Source: UBA2093 sp044340485
GTDB lineage: Bacteria > Actinomycetota > Acidimicrobiia > Acidimicrobiales > Ilumatobacteraceae
Assembly: GCA_044340485.1 (NCBI GenBank)
Contig: JBIITN010000003.1
Span: 32,060 to 96,059, forward strand
Reading direction: 5' to 3'
Length of the DNA: 64,000 bases
Part shown: positions 15,795 to 23,212 of the stretch, one piece after another
Numbering within the stretch: position 1 is the stretch's first letter
How the letters are laid out: each line of letters begins with the position of its first letter
Made by a program: the position numbers and the translations under genes
The notes under the pieces: generated by a model
Seen by the model: only the letters and a program-made list of their open reading frames with translations
What the model was told of the DNA's origin: nothing
Database searches by the model: none

Positions 15795-16358
15795 ATGTCT
15801 CACTACAAGGCGTTGCCAGCATCGGGGTACCGCTTCGAATGGTGCTCGCCCGACAACCAACTGGCCAGTTCAGCTGTGTTGCGATGGGAAAACGAAGGCT
15901 GGACTGCCGAGGTGGCACTACACCGCGACGATGCCGTTGCGGTCTTTCGCCTGTCGGCGCAGTGGCAAGTACAACAGATGCTTCTGTTCCGCGACATGAC
16001 AGAACCCGATCTGTGGTTGGCCACCGACGGACGTGGCAGGTGGGGCGAAATGAACGGTGCGCATCGCACTGAGCTCGATGGATGTGTCGACGTTGACTTT
16101 GCCGGTACACCGTTCACCAACAGCGCTGTTATTCACAGACTCCCTTTACATGTTGGCGATATCACCGACATTCCTGTCATCACGATCGATGTTGAGACTT
16201 TGTCAGTTATCAACGAACCGCAGCGCTATCACCGTGTGAGTGAACATACGTGGCAATACCATTCGCTGTCATCTGGTCAGGTCGTCACTGTAAATGTTGA
16301 TGAATTTGGCTTCGTCATCGACGAACCCCACACTTTTGTGCGAACGCCTAACAGCTGA
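15795..16358 (+). CDS. Putative glycolipid-binding family protein (DUF1089)
   Basis: A 187-residue cytoplasmic protein. The central segment WLATDGRGRWGEMNG followed by LDGCVDVDFAGTPFTNSAVIHRLPL matches the putative glycolipid-binding family (DUF1089), whose members share the LDGC-DVD-TPFTN pattern. The ligand and biochemical role are not established; the family name comes from weak structural similarity. It has no signal peptide or membrane helix. It is divergent from moeA (48 bp between starts) and convergent with galU (16 bp). Start ATG at 15795, immediately before the family's typical N-terminal region. Confidence 0.75.
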   Translation: MSHYKALPASGYRFEWCSPDNQLASSAVLRWENEGWTAEVALHRDDAVAVFRLSAQWQVQQMLLFRDMTEPDLWLATDGRGRWGEMNGAHRTELDGCVDVDFAGTPFTNSAVIHRLPLHVGDITDIPVITIDVETLSVINEPQRYHRVSEHTWQYHSLSSGQVVTVNVDEFGFVIDEPHTFVRTPNS

Positions 16359-16374
16359 TCTGTTCAAGGTGGTT

Positions 16375-17235
16375 CTATTGCAGCCGGTTACGCAGCCAGG
16401 CGTGTAGCGCGTCTGCTGTGTCGGGTCGCTGCAATGCGATATCGATGACCGCTGTTAACCAACCAAACGCAGTTCCCGTGTCATAACGCGCACTGGTGTT
16501 GATCACACCAGTTAACGGTGAGTCCAATGTCTGCAGTCGCAATGCATCAGTGAGCTGCAGCTCACCATTTGCGTGCGGGGATATGCGTTCAAGTGCAGCG
16601 AACACATCTGGAGTCAACACATAGCGACCGATGATGATTAAGTCAGACGGTGCGTCTTCAACTTTTGGTTTCTCCACCACATCGATAATTGAAAATGGTC
16701 CATCAACCGGTGAATCATCTGACGGAGTGATCACTCCGTATGCGCTGACGTTCTCGCGTGGTACTCGCATCAAACCGACGCTCCCGACACCGCGCGTGTC
16801 CACCAACGACACGAGATGGGATAGGTGTATGGCATCTCCCATAATTTCGTCGGGCAACATCACCGCAAATGGTTCGTCTCCAACTGCAGATTGCGCACAC
16901 CCCACCGCATGTCCCAGCCCGCGCGGAGCATCTTGGTACACGATCGTCACTTTCACATCAGTGCCAATGGCGGCAAGGCGGTCGGCTAATTCGGTGCGAC
17001 CGCTAGCGCGCACGCGCTCTACGACAGCTGCATCCGGGGTTGTGTATGCAGCTACCGCGGGCTTGGAAATGTTTGAGACGATGACAATGTGCTCCAAGCC
17101 AGCCGCTACCGCCTCGTCCATCACCAGCTGAAGCGCGGGGACATCGACGATCGGCAATAACTCCTTCGGCACGGCCTTTGTCACCGGTAGAAAACGGGTC
17201 CCTAACCCAGCGGCGGGAATCACAGCGGTGCGCAC
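16375..17235 (-). CDS. galU: UTP-glucose-1-phosphate uridylyltransferase
   Basis: A 286-residue nucleotidyltransferase making UDP-glucose from UTP and glucose-1-phosphate. The N-terminal PAAGLGTRFLPVTKAVPKELLPIVD holds the nucleotide-binding loop and catalytic Lys. The GVGSVGLMRVPRENVSAYGVI, DVVEKPKVEDAPSDL and GRYVLTPDVF segments are diagnostic for bacterial GalU. Length is normal. There are two in-frame GTG candidates, 17241 and 17235. A TGATAAT -10 box on the minus strand (17244-17249) is only 2 nt from the first but 8 nt from the second, so 17235 fits leaderless initiation better. It is divergent from the FmdB gene, with a CIRCE element between. Confidence 0.93.
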   Translation of the reverse strand: MRTAVIPAAGLGTRFLPVTKAVPKELLPIVDVPALQLVMDEAVAAGLEHIVIVSNISKPAVAAYTTPDAAVVERVRASGRTELADRLAAIGTDVKVTIVYQDAPRGLGHAVGCAQSAVGDEPFAVMLPDEIMGDAIHLSHLVSLVDTRGVGSVGLMRVPRENVSAYGVITPSDDSPVDGPFSIIDVVEKPKVEDAPSDLIIIGRYVLTPDVFAALERISPHANGELQLTDALRLQTLDSPLTGVINTSARYDTGTAFGWLTAVIDIALQRPDTADALHAWLRNRLQ

Positions 17236-17243
17236 TTTCACGA

Positions 17244-17249
17244 ATTATC
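17244..17249 (-). promoter_or_regulatory. -10 box of galU
   Basis: Minus-strand GATAAT preceded by TG (extended -10), 8 nt from the GTG at 17235. The CIRCE element starts 19 bp upstream of it, so HrcA could in principle affect galU as well. Confidence 0.45.
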
Positions 17250-17268
17250 ACGCTAGCGAGATACCCTG

Positions 17269-17295
17269 TTAGCACTCGATCTATCAGAGTGCCAA
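17269..17295. promoter_or_regulatory. CIRCE element (HrcA operator)
   Basis: TTAGCACTC, a 9 nt spacer, then GAGTGCCAA. The CIRCE consensus is TTAGCACTC-N9-GAGTGCTAA, so 17 of 18 arm bases match and the spacer is exact. It lies 41 bp upstream of the FmdB/Ruc-like gene, indicating heat-shock control by HrcA. In M. tuberculosis the FmdB gene Rv0991c (Ruc) belongs to the HrcA regulon, so this arrangement appears conserved. Confidence 0.88.
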
Positions 17296-17336
17296 CTCAA
17301 CATCTGACCTTTCACCATCTGAATCCGGAGAGACCG

Positions 17337-17687
17337 ATGCCAACCTACGTCTACAAATTCGTTGATACTGGCGAAACCATCGAAGTACAGCAGTCATTTG
17401 ATGAGCCATCCCTCACTGAATTTGCCCACCCATCAGACGGCACCATGCGCAAGGTGAAGAAGGTGTTCACTCCGGTTGGTGTGACATTTAAAGGTGGCGG
17501 TTTCTACAAGACCGATAACAAATCAGGTTCGTCATCAGGTTCGTCATCAGGTTCATCGTCAGGTTCGTCATCTAGTTCATCATCTGGTGACTCCGGTTCA
17601 TCATCAACCGGTTCTACAACGACGAGTTCTTCGTCAACTAATTCTTCATCTAGCAATTCTTCTGCAAACAATTCTTCAGCAAAGTAA
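17337..17687 (+). CDS. FmdB-family protein, Ruc-like, lacking all zinc-ligand cysteines
   Basis: A 116-residue protein. The first 62 residues follow the FmdB/Ruc pattern closely: MPTYVYKFVDTG, then VQQSFDEPSLTEF, MRKVKKVFTPVGVTFKGGGFYKTD. Family members normally carry two CxxC knuckles that bind zinc; this protein contains no cysteine at all. The remaining half is almost only Ser, Gly, Thr and Asn, a disordered tail like that of mycobacterial Ruc (Rv0991c), a redox-switched chaperone that works with DnaK. It is preceded by a CIRCE operator and a GGAGAG ribosome-binding site. Redox switching as in Ruc is impossible without Cys, so any chaperone role here would have to be constitutive; that is inference. 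Confidence 0.82.
   Translation: MPTYVYKFVDTGETIEVQQSFDEPSLTEFAHPSDGTMRKVKKVFTPVGVTFKGGGFYKTDNKSGSSSGSSSGSSSGSSSSSSSGDSGSSSTGSTTTSSSSTNSSSSNSSANNSSAK
17523..17582 (+). repeat. 12 bp tandem repeat inside the FmdB-like gene tail
   Basis: About five direct copies of TCAGGTTCGTCA-like 12-mers coding Ser-Gly-Ser-Ser. The first two copies are identical and the rest differ by one or a few bases. Coding, in-frame, and likely to vary in copy number between strains by slippage. Confidence 0.8.
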
Positions 17688-17759
17688 GAGTCGCCGTCAC
17701 GACCACACCGCACACATGTGATCACCATCTGTGTCATTCACATGCATAAAGGAGTTGCT

Positions 17760-17924
17760 GTGCCCGCCATTCGTCAACTGATTGCTGCGAGAAAATTTGT
17801 CCGCACCTTGCCTCACCTACTGATACGTCATCGCCGCATCCAGCTGTGGGTTACTTTGACAACCTGTGCTGTGGTGTCATTTGTGTACTTACAAATTCTT
17901 AGTTCTCAGTCACCATTGAATTGA
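17760..17924 (+). CDS. Small single-pass membrane protein
   Basis: A 54-residue ORF starting at GTG 17760 with a good AAAGGAG ribosome-binding site 5 nt upstream. A basic N-terminal half (RRIQ preceded by IRHR) is followed by one hydrophobic helix (about residues 31-47) and a short tail. In many actinobacteria the gene after an FmdB protein encodes a SAF-domain (RcpC/CpaB-like) protein beginning with just such an Arg-rich stretch and one helix. This could be a truncated relative, but that is conjecture. It may share the CIRCE-controlled transcript. Its last 19 bp overlap the convergent PHP gene. Confidence 0.5.
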   Translation: MPAIRQLIAARKFVRTLPHLLIRHRRIQLWVTLTTCAVVSFVYLQILSSQSPLN

Positions 17925-18646
17925 TCAATAGGAGTGGACGGCACAATGCGTGGTGTCCACGGGCGTGGTTCATCCCAGTGATGACCCACAACACGGCCAC
18001 TGCGTAACGATTCCAGAAAATCTTGCGGCCCATCAAAATCAGGCATGTCAATAAATGCGCTGCCCAGAGCAAGAGGAACATGCGCATCACTGCCCGCACC
18101 TGCCGCAAGATCATGTTCCGATGCAAATCGCAGAGCTTTTGTATTTAGTGACTGCAACGATGTTTTTGCATTAAATACTTCAATCGCATCAACAAGTCTG
18201 TGTGTAGTCAAGTCGTGCAAGGCATGTTCTGAAATGTTGCGGCGCATCGGGTCAAACGGATGTGGAATGTAGACAAGTCCGCCTTGATCACGAACTACAC
18301 GCGCCGTATGCAGGGCATTTTCTCCAAAAGGAATGCGCTGAGACAAGAACAAACCGATGATCTCGCCAGCATGCGTGCGCACTTCTTCTCCGACAATCAC
18401 TCTGCAGATACCTTCGCGTTCTAATACTTGGGCTAGCTGTGCAACACCAGCGATTGAATTGTGGTCGGTCACACAAAGAACATCGATGCCAGCTTCACTC
18501 ACCGCCTCTACAACTTCATCAATAGTTGTAGTGCTATCGCCACTATGCAACGTGTGTGAGTGCATGTCTACTCGCACCCATCCCTTAGGGCACGAAGTAG
18601 CAAGATGAGGATGACGAGCAATCGCGGTCGCAGTTGCTGTCGACAT
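17906..18646 (-). CDS. PHP-domain phosphoesterase
   Basis: A 246-residue PHP-superfamily protein. Metal-binding motifs are DMHSHTLHSGDS (about residues 27-38), VTDHNS (about 59-64), GEEVRTHAGEIIGLF, YIPHPFDPMR (about 126-135) and GAGSDAHVP (about 190-198). These match the PHP metal-dependent phosphatase family related to RNase AM/TrpH, which hydrolyses 3',5'-bisphosphate nucleotides or RNA 5' ends. The precise substrate cannot be told here. It is followed on the opposite strand by the small membrane-protein ORF with a 19 bp tail overlap, and it starts 6 bp after the stop of the TldE-like gene, suggesting one operon tldD-tldE-PHP. Confidence 0.85.
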   Translation of the reverse strand: MSTATATAIARHPHLATSCPKGWVRVDMHSHTLHSGDSTTTIDEVVEAVSEAGIDVLCVTDHNSIAGVAQLAQVLEREGICRVIVGEEVRTHAGEIIGLFLSQRIPFGENALHTARVVRDQGGLVYIPHPFDPMRRNISEHALHDLTTHRLVDAIEVFNAKTSLQSLNTKALRFASEHDLAAGAGSDAHVPLALGSAFIDMPDFDGPQDFLESLRSGRVVGHHWDEPRPWTPRIVPSTPIDQFNGD

Positions 18647-18652
18647 GGACTG

Positions 18653-20014
18653 TTATGCCCCGCTCAACATGACATCGGAGATCACAAGACTGACGCCGGT
18701 AGAACGCATCGGCAACCACTCGATGTCTCCACCGATTTCGATGATGTCGAGCAACATGCGCTGCAAGGTAGATGCAATAGTGAATTCACGAACAGGTTCG
18801 GCTGTGACTCCATTTCGGATCATTAATCCTGATGCACCCGTCGAGAAATCTCCAGAAATTGCGTTGACTCCGCTGTGAAGACCCTGCACGCTTTGCACCA
18901 ACACACCGTCGTCAACGTTTGCAATGAGTTCGGCTTGCGATTTATTTCCTGGCACGATTTGCAACGCCAAGCATCCAACGCCAGGTGTAGCGCCGGTACC
19001 GCTTCGAATCGCATTACCAGTGCTTCGAGTACCAGCACGTCGCGCGCTGTAGGAGGAATGTACATATCCACGCAAGACGCCATTTTCAATCAACACATTG
19101 CGTCGTGTTGCTAATCCTTCTCCATCACGCTCGCTCGCGGTGTATGCACGAGAGTCGGTGGGGTCGTCAATCAAGACAACTGTTGGATGCGCTACCTCTT
19201 CTCCTACTCGGTTGGCGAACAAGCTGCGACCTTTCACTACCGCTTCACCGTTCAGGGTGCTGCCAATAATCGAGAGGAACTGGGCTGTCACAAAAGGATC
19301 AAGCACAACGGTTGTTTTCTTGCTCTGTGGCTTCACCGCTCCTAACAACCGGGTTGCTCGTTCTGAGGCTTCCCTGCCGGCTTTATCGAGATCAAATTCG
19401 TCTGGATTTTTCCCAATCGCGTATGCCCATCCAGTTTGGGTTTCGCCATTTTCCTCTGCCAGCGTGCTGACGGATGCATAACAGGAGTTGGAACGATGGG
19501 TACCGCGAATGCCATTCGTCGTAGCAAAGGCTGCTTCTGAATATCCGTCGCTGTAATTCGCATCATCAATTCGTACGCGTGAGTCAGCACTTACTGCCAA
19601 GCGTTCTAGTTGTTTTGCAATGTCGATTTTTTTCTCGGTGGAATAACCGACAAGCGTTTCATCCCACAGCTGTTGTGGGGTCACCGCTACACCGTCTGCT
19701 TCAGCGAGCCCGGCCCACTCGTCGACGCCACCTAACTCTGCGTTTTCGCGGGCTTCCGCTAACACTTCGTGAATCGCGGACTCTTGAAGGGTGCCCGCAT
19801 ACGACGACCCAGTGCGGCCGTTCGAGATAACACGAACACTGATTCCCTGGTCTTGCGCAGACACGAAGTGCTCGACTTCACCTTGATAGACGCGGACATC
19901 TGTGTGACCACCGCGGGAAACACTGACTTCAATTTGCTCACCAGGACGTGCCTGTTCGATGACGCGGTCAGCAAGTGCTTGTAGTTGATCTAATGACGCG
20001 CTGTCGGTACTCAC
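18653..20014 (-). CDS. TldE/PmbA-like metalloprotease subunit
   Basis: A 453-residue homologue of TldE (PmbA), the non-catalytic partner of TldD. Together they form a barrel-shaped protease that processes modified peptides such as microcin B17 and degrades unfolded peptides. It has GISVRVISNGRTGSSYAGTL, the TKNG-like ATTNGIRGTHRSNSCYAS, VVKGRSLFANRVGEEVAHPTVVLIDDPTD and the C-terminal SGDFSTGASGLMIRNG. The HExxxH zinc motif of TldD is absent, as expected for the E subunit. Start GTG 20014 overlaps the tldD stop by 4 bp (GTGA), implying coupled 1:1 translation. Confidence 0.88.
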   Translation of the reverse strand: MSTDSASLDQLQALADRVIEQARPGEQIEVSVSRGGHTDVRVYQGEVEHFVSAQDQGISVRVISNGRTGSSYAGTLQESAIHEVLAEARENAELGGVDEWAGLAEADGVAVTPQQLWDETLVGYSTEKKIDIAKQLERLAVSADSRVRIDDANYSDGYSEAAFATTNGIRGTHRSNSCYASVSTLAEENGETQTGWAYAIGKNPDEFDLDKAGREASERATRLLGAVKPQSKKTTVVLDPFVTAQFLSIIGSTLNGEAVVKGRSLFANRVGEEVAHPTVVLIDDPTDSRAYTASERDGEGLATRRNVLIENGVLRGYVHSSYSARRAGTRSTGNAIRSGTGATPGVGCLALQIVPGNKSQAELIANVDDGVLVQSVQGLHSGVNAISGDFSTGASGLMIRNGVTAEPVREFTIASTLQRMLLDIIEIGGDIEWLPMRSTGVSLVISDVMLSGA

Positions 20015-21426
20015 GCAGCCGTACCACCAATGGTCATTGACGTGACCCGGAGTGTTGGCTGACCATCGCCGACAGGAACGCCCTGGCCATCTTTGCCACA
20101 CGTTCCCGGATTGCCCATCGCAAAGTCATTTCCCAACATGTCGATGTCGCGCAACACCTGTGGACCATTGCCAATGAGGTTGCCCTCGCGCAGCGGGGCT
20201 GTGATCTCGCCATTTTCAATGAGGTACGCCTCTGTCATTCCGAACACAAAATCGCCTGTGGCGGTGTTGACACTTCCACCGCCGAGCTTTGCGACGTACA
20301 CACCTTTTTCGGTATTACGAATGATGTCGTCTGGTTCTTCGGTTCCGTTCAACACAAATGTGTTGGTCATTCGCACCATTGGCAAATCCGCATAGGACTG
20401 ACGACGACCATTGCCACTTTGTGGACGCTTGTCATTTCGCGCACGAATGTAATCCCACATGTAATCCGTGAGCACGCCGTTTTCGATGAGAACATTGCGT
20501 TGACTTTCATGCCCCTCATCATCGATGCCAATGGCGCCCCATTCGCGACTCATGGTGCCATCATCAACAAGGGTGATATTTGGCGCAGCTACTAACTCGC
20601 CAACCTTGTCGCGGTACACACTCGCACCACGCGACACAAGATCAGCTTCAAGACCGTGTCCACATGCTTCGTGAAACAACACGCCACCTGAACCGCGCTG
20701 AATGACGACAGGCATTGCACCGCTTGGTGCAGGACGTGCATGCAACTTAGTCACCGCGATACGTGCAGCGTTACGCGCAAGTTCATCGATGTTTTCCTCA
20801 TCGAACATCTCGAATCCGATGGTGTACCCCATGGAGTCGTAGCCGGTTTGCATACCGGTATCGCCATTTGCAACGGCGCTCACGCGTAACAATGTGCGCA
20901 CTTGTTCATCGGTTGCAAACACACCGTCTGAGTTCGCCACCAAGATGCGGCGCGTACTGTCGGAGTATCCGGCAGAGACCTGAACAATTGCTCCGTCGTA
21001 CCCACGCGCTGCATCATTTGCTTGAGAAAGAAGTTCGATCTTTCGAACCTTTGTGACATCACTTGGAGCTATCTGCACTGTGTTCACCAGATGACGTTTC
21101 ATCTCGCCCAATGACACTGAGTTGACACCGCCTCCTCCATGCGATGCGGCTGCGGCTGCGGCGCGTGCGGCGCGAAGCAAACCCTCTTCACTCAAGTCTG
21201 AGGTGTGGGCAAACCCAGTGGTGTCGCCGTGGATCACGCGGATACCCGCGCCACGGTCACGACCGCTCGTGACCTGCTCCACCCGTCCGTCATCTAGGGC
21301 TGCAGACATGGACCGCTTGTCTTCAATGAAAACCTCAGCAAAACCAGCACCGGTCGACCGACCGGCAACAAGAACACGCTCGAGGACCGCAGGGTCAAAT
21401 TCGGTGGACAAACTTGTAGCACTCAC
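20011..21426 (-). CDS. tldD: TldD metalloprotease catalytic subunit
   Basis: A 471-residue zinc metalloprotease subunit. The zinc motif HEACGHGLEADL (HExxxH) lies near residue 250, and the GTCGKDGQGVPVG segment near residue 445 carries the conserved C-terminal Cys region. An N-terminal SAALDDGRVEQVTSGRDRGAGIRV matches TldD. It works with the overlapping tldE gene. No peptide precursor or modification enzyme (for example a YcaO) is visible in the window, so a housekeeping peptidase role is the simplest view. Start GTG 21426 is 7 nt after a TAGGCT box on the minus strand; a TTG six codons upstream is an alternative. Confidence 0.92.
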   Translation of the reverse strand: MSATSLSTEFDPAVLERVLVAGRSTGAGFAEVFIEDKRSMSAALDDGRVEQVTSGRDRGAGIRVIHGDTTGFAHTSDLSEEGLLRAARAAAAAASHGGGGVNSVSLGEMKRHLVNTVQIAPSDVTKVRKIELLSQANDAARGYDGAIVQVSAGYSDSTRRILVANSDGVFATDEQVRTLLRVSAVANGDTGMQTGYDSMGYTIGFEMFDEENIDELARNAARIAVTKLHARPAPSGAMPVVIQRGSGGVLFHEACGHGLEADLVSRGASVYRDKVGELVAAPNITLVDDGTMSREWGAIGIDDEGHESQRNVLIENGVLTDYMWDYIRARNDKRPQSGNGRRQSYADLPMVRMTNTFVLNGTEEPDDIIRNTEKGVYVAKLGGGSVNTATGDFVFGMTEAYLIENGEITAPLREGNLIGNGPQVLRDIDMLGNDFAMGNPGTCGKDGQGVPVGDGQPTLRVTSMTIGGTAA

Positions 21427-21433
21427 GCAGTTG

Positions 21434-21439
21434 AGCCTA
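21434..21439 (-). promoter_or_regulatory. Leaderless -10 box of tldD
   Basis: Minus-strand TAGGCT, 7 nt from the GTG at 21426, in the 51 bp gap shared with the divergent PAP2 gene. Confidence 0.4.
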
Positions 21440-21477
21440 TCCAAGAGACATTGGCGAGGTTTAGAGTTGAACTCGAT

Positions 21478-22392
21478 ATGACGTCAGCCGCCAGCCTTCC
21501 ACCTCCTGGCGCCGCCCGCGAGCACAAGACGAGATGGTGGAAAGAAGCCGCCGTCATGATCATCTTCTACGTGGTCTACAGCGCCACACGAAATCGTTTC
21601 GGTTCAGCGAAAATTGGCGACACCGATATTCCGGAACAAGCGTTCAACAACGCGATGAGGATCATCGAAATTGAACGAGCTGTGGGTCTGTTTCATGAAG
21701 AGACAATTCAAGAATGGTTCTTGCCGCATCGTTGGTTCATTCAATTGATGAACACCTACTACGGCACTGCTCACTTCGTTATCACCATTGCGGTGTTTGT
21801 CATTTTGTATCGCAAACGCAAAGACGTGTTCGCGCTGTTTCGTAATGCACTTGCAGCTACCACTGCTCTCGCCATCATTGGCTTCTTTTTCTTCCCGCTC
21901 ATGCCTCCACGACTGCTCGATGCCCCGTGTCCGCCCGATGCATACGGCGGTGTATGCATCGATCATGAACAACGCAACTTCAATGAGGCAGAAAATTTTG
22001 GTTTCGTTGACACGCTCGACGTTTATGGCGGTCCATGGGATTTCAACTCGAGCGCCATGGCGTCTATCTCAAATCAATATGCGGCAATGCCAAGTCTGCA
22101 TATTGGGTGGGCATCGTGGTGCGCCTTTGGAGTATGGCCACTTCTGAAACGAAGATGGCTAAAGATCACGGTGCTTTTGTATCCGGCAGTTACGTTGCTG
22201 TGCATCGTGGTGACTGGCAATCACTTTTGGATCGACGGAGTAGGTGGACAACTTGCTCTAGGTGTTGGTTTCCTCATTGGTTGGGGAATGCACGAGCTCA
22301 ACCAACGGTGGCTAGACCGTCGACATGCTCTGCAACATCAGTTGCACCTGCCACACGGTGAGCGGCACCACGTTCACGATCAAAACGAGTAG
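21478..22392 (+). CDS. PAP2-family membrane phosphatase / inositol-phosphoceramide-synthase-like
   Basis: A 304-residue polytopic membrane protein with about six transmembrane helices. It has the PAP2 elements AMPSLHIGWASWC (His of motif 2) and GNHFWIDGVGGQ (catalytic His and Asp of motif 3). The LMPPRLLDAPC segment and long extracytoplasmic loop resemble the AUR1/IPC-synthase-like branch of PAP2 proteins common in actinobacteria. The expected activity is lipid phosphate hydrolysis or head-group transfer at the outer face of the membrane. The ATG at 21478 was preferred to 21451 because it follows a TAGAGT box and gives a normal N-terminus. Its 3' end overlaps the convergent SDR gene by 13 bp. 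Confidence 0.85.
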   Translation: MTSAASLPPPGAAREHKTRWWKEAAVMIIFYVVYSATRNRFGSAKIGDTDIPEQAFNNAMRIIEIERAVGLFHEETIQEWFLPHRWFIQLMNTYYGTAHFVITIAVFVILYRKRKDVFALFRNALAATTALAIIGFFFFPLMPPRLLDAPCPPDAYGGVCIDHEQRNFNEAENFGFVDTLDVYGGPWDFNSSAMASISNQYAAMPSLHIGWASWCAFGVWPLLKRRWLKITVLLYPAVTLLCIVVTGNHFWIDGVGGQLALGVGFLIGWGMHELNQRWLDRRHALQHQLHLPHGERHHVHDQNE

Positions 22393-23147
22393 TACCCACC
22401 ATCAACTGTGACCACGTCGGCAGTGTGATAGCGACTTGCGTCACTTGCGAAGTACACCGCAATTCCACCAAAGTCATCACCTGTTCCCCAGCGACGTAGC
22501 GGAACTCGTGGCAACACTTTGTCGACGAATTTGTCCCAACCAAGAACCGGCGCGGTCATTTCACTTTCGATCCAGCCCGCGATGATCGCATTTGATCGCA
22601 CCCCGTGACGTGCATGTTCAACGGCTATCGCTTTCGACATAGAGATAAGTCCAGCTTTTGAAGCGCCGTAATGCTGACCCTTTTGTTGTCCGAAAAACGC
22701 AGAACCAGACGATGTAAAAACGATTGAGCCCCCACGACCCGATTCGACCATATAGCGAGTTGCCACTTGTGCGGTGAAAAATGCGCCATCAAGATTGACC
22801 CGCATCACGCGGCGCCACTCTTCATATGACATTTCCAAAAAACTGGGGGCTGCGCCACTCACGCCGGCATTCACAAAGCAGGAATCGACTCGACCAAGCG
22901 CCTCAATGGTTGCAGCAAAAGTTTTCTCCACCTGTTCCTGATCGCCCACATCGCAAATGAAGTCCACGACGCGTGTTCCGTGAGCAGACAACTCTTCACG
23001 TGCACGTGTGTTCTTGTCGGGGTTAGTCCCCCAGATAACGACGTCGGCGCCGTGCATCGCAAGGCCTCGCGCCATGCCAATACCAATGCCACTGTTGCCG
23101 CCAGTGACGAGCGCCACTGTTCCGGAAAGATCAAAGATGCCAGTCAT
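22380..23147 (-). CDS. Short-chain dehydrogenase/reductase
   Basis: A 255-residue classical SDR. The cofactor loop TGGNSGIGIG is at about residues 16-25, followed by the catalytic Ser (FTSSGSAFF), then the YGASKAG Tyr/Lys pair near residue 158, and a DGGYYSF C-terminus. The segment WGTNPDKNTRAREEL after beta-2 lacks an acidic residue at the usual NAD-specifying place and has positively charged residues, so NADP use is plausible. The substrate (a secondary alcohol or 3-ketoacyl thioester) is unknown. A TATGGT box lies 8 nt upstream of the ATG. It is divergent from dxs (65 bp apart). Confidence 0.88.
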   Translation of the reverse strand: MTGIFDLSGTVALVTGGNSGIGIGMARGLAMHGADVVIWGTNPDKNTRAREELSAHGTRVVDFICDVGDQEQVEKTFAATIEALGRVDSCFVNAGVSGAAPSFLEMSYEEWRRVMRVNLDGAFFTAQVATRYMVESGRGGSIVFTSSGSAFFGQQKGQHYGASKAGLISMSKAIAVEHARHGVRSNAIIAGWIESEMTAPVLGWDKFVDKVLPRVPLRRWGTGDDFGGIAVYFASDASRYHTADVVTVDGGYYSF

Positions 23148-23212
23148 AGAAATCGACCATAGTCAACGCCCGGCGCTACCACGCCAATAGGCACAGATAG
23201 CCTCAAGTCTTA

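Noticed and set aside
15682..16110. Overlapping minus-strand ORFs across the DUF1089 gene
   Set aside because: The plus-strand frame carries the LDGC/TPFTN family motifs; the minus-strand frames carry none.
17523..17582. Regular short repeats suggestive of a CRISPR array
   Set aside because: The units are 12 bp, contiguous and in-frame coding; there are no spacers and no cas genes anywhere in the window.
17504..17737. Minus-strand ORF coding an Asp/Glu/Pro-rich repeat protein
   Set aside because: It is the exact antisense shadow of the Ser/Gly-rich tail of the FmdB-like gene; the acidic repeats arise from the 12 bp DNA repeat, and it has no ribosome-binding site.
23148..23212. TPP riboswitch before dxs
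   Set aside because: The 65 bp gap is too short and lacks the conserved CUGAGA-type motif.
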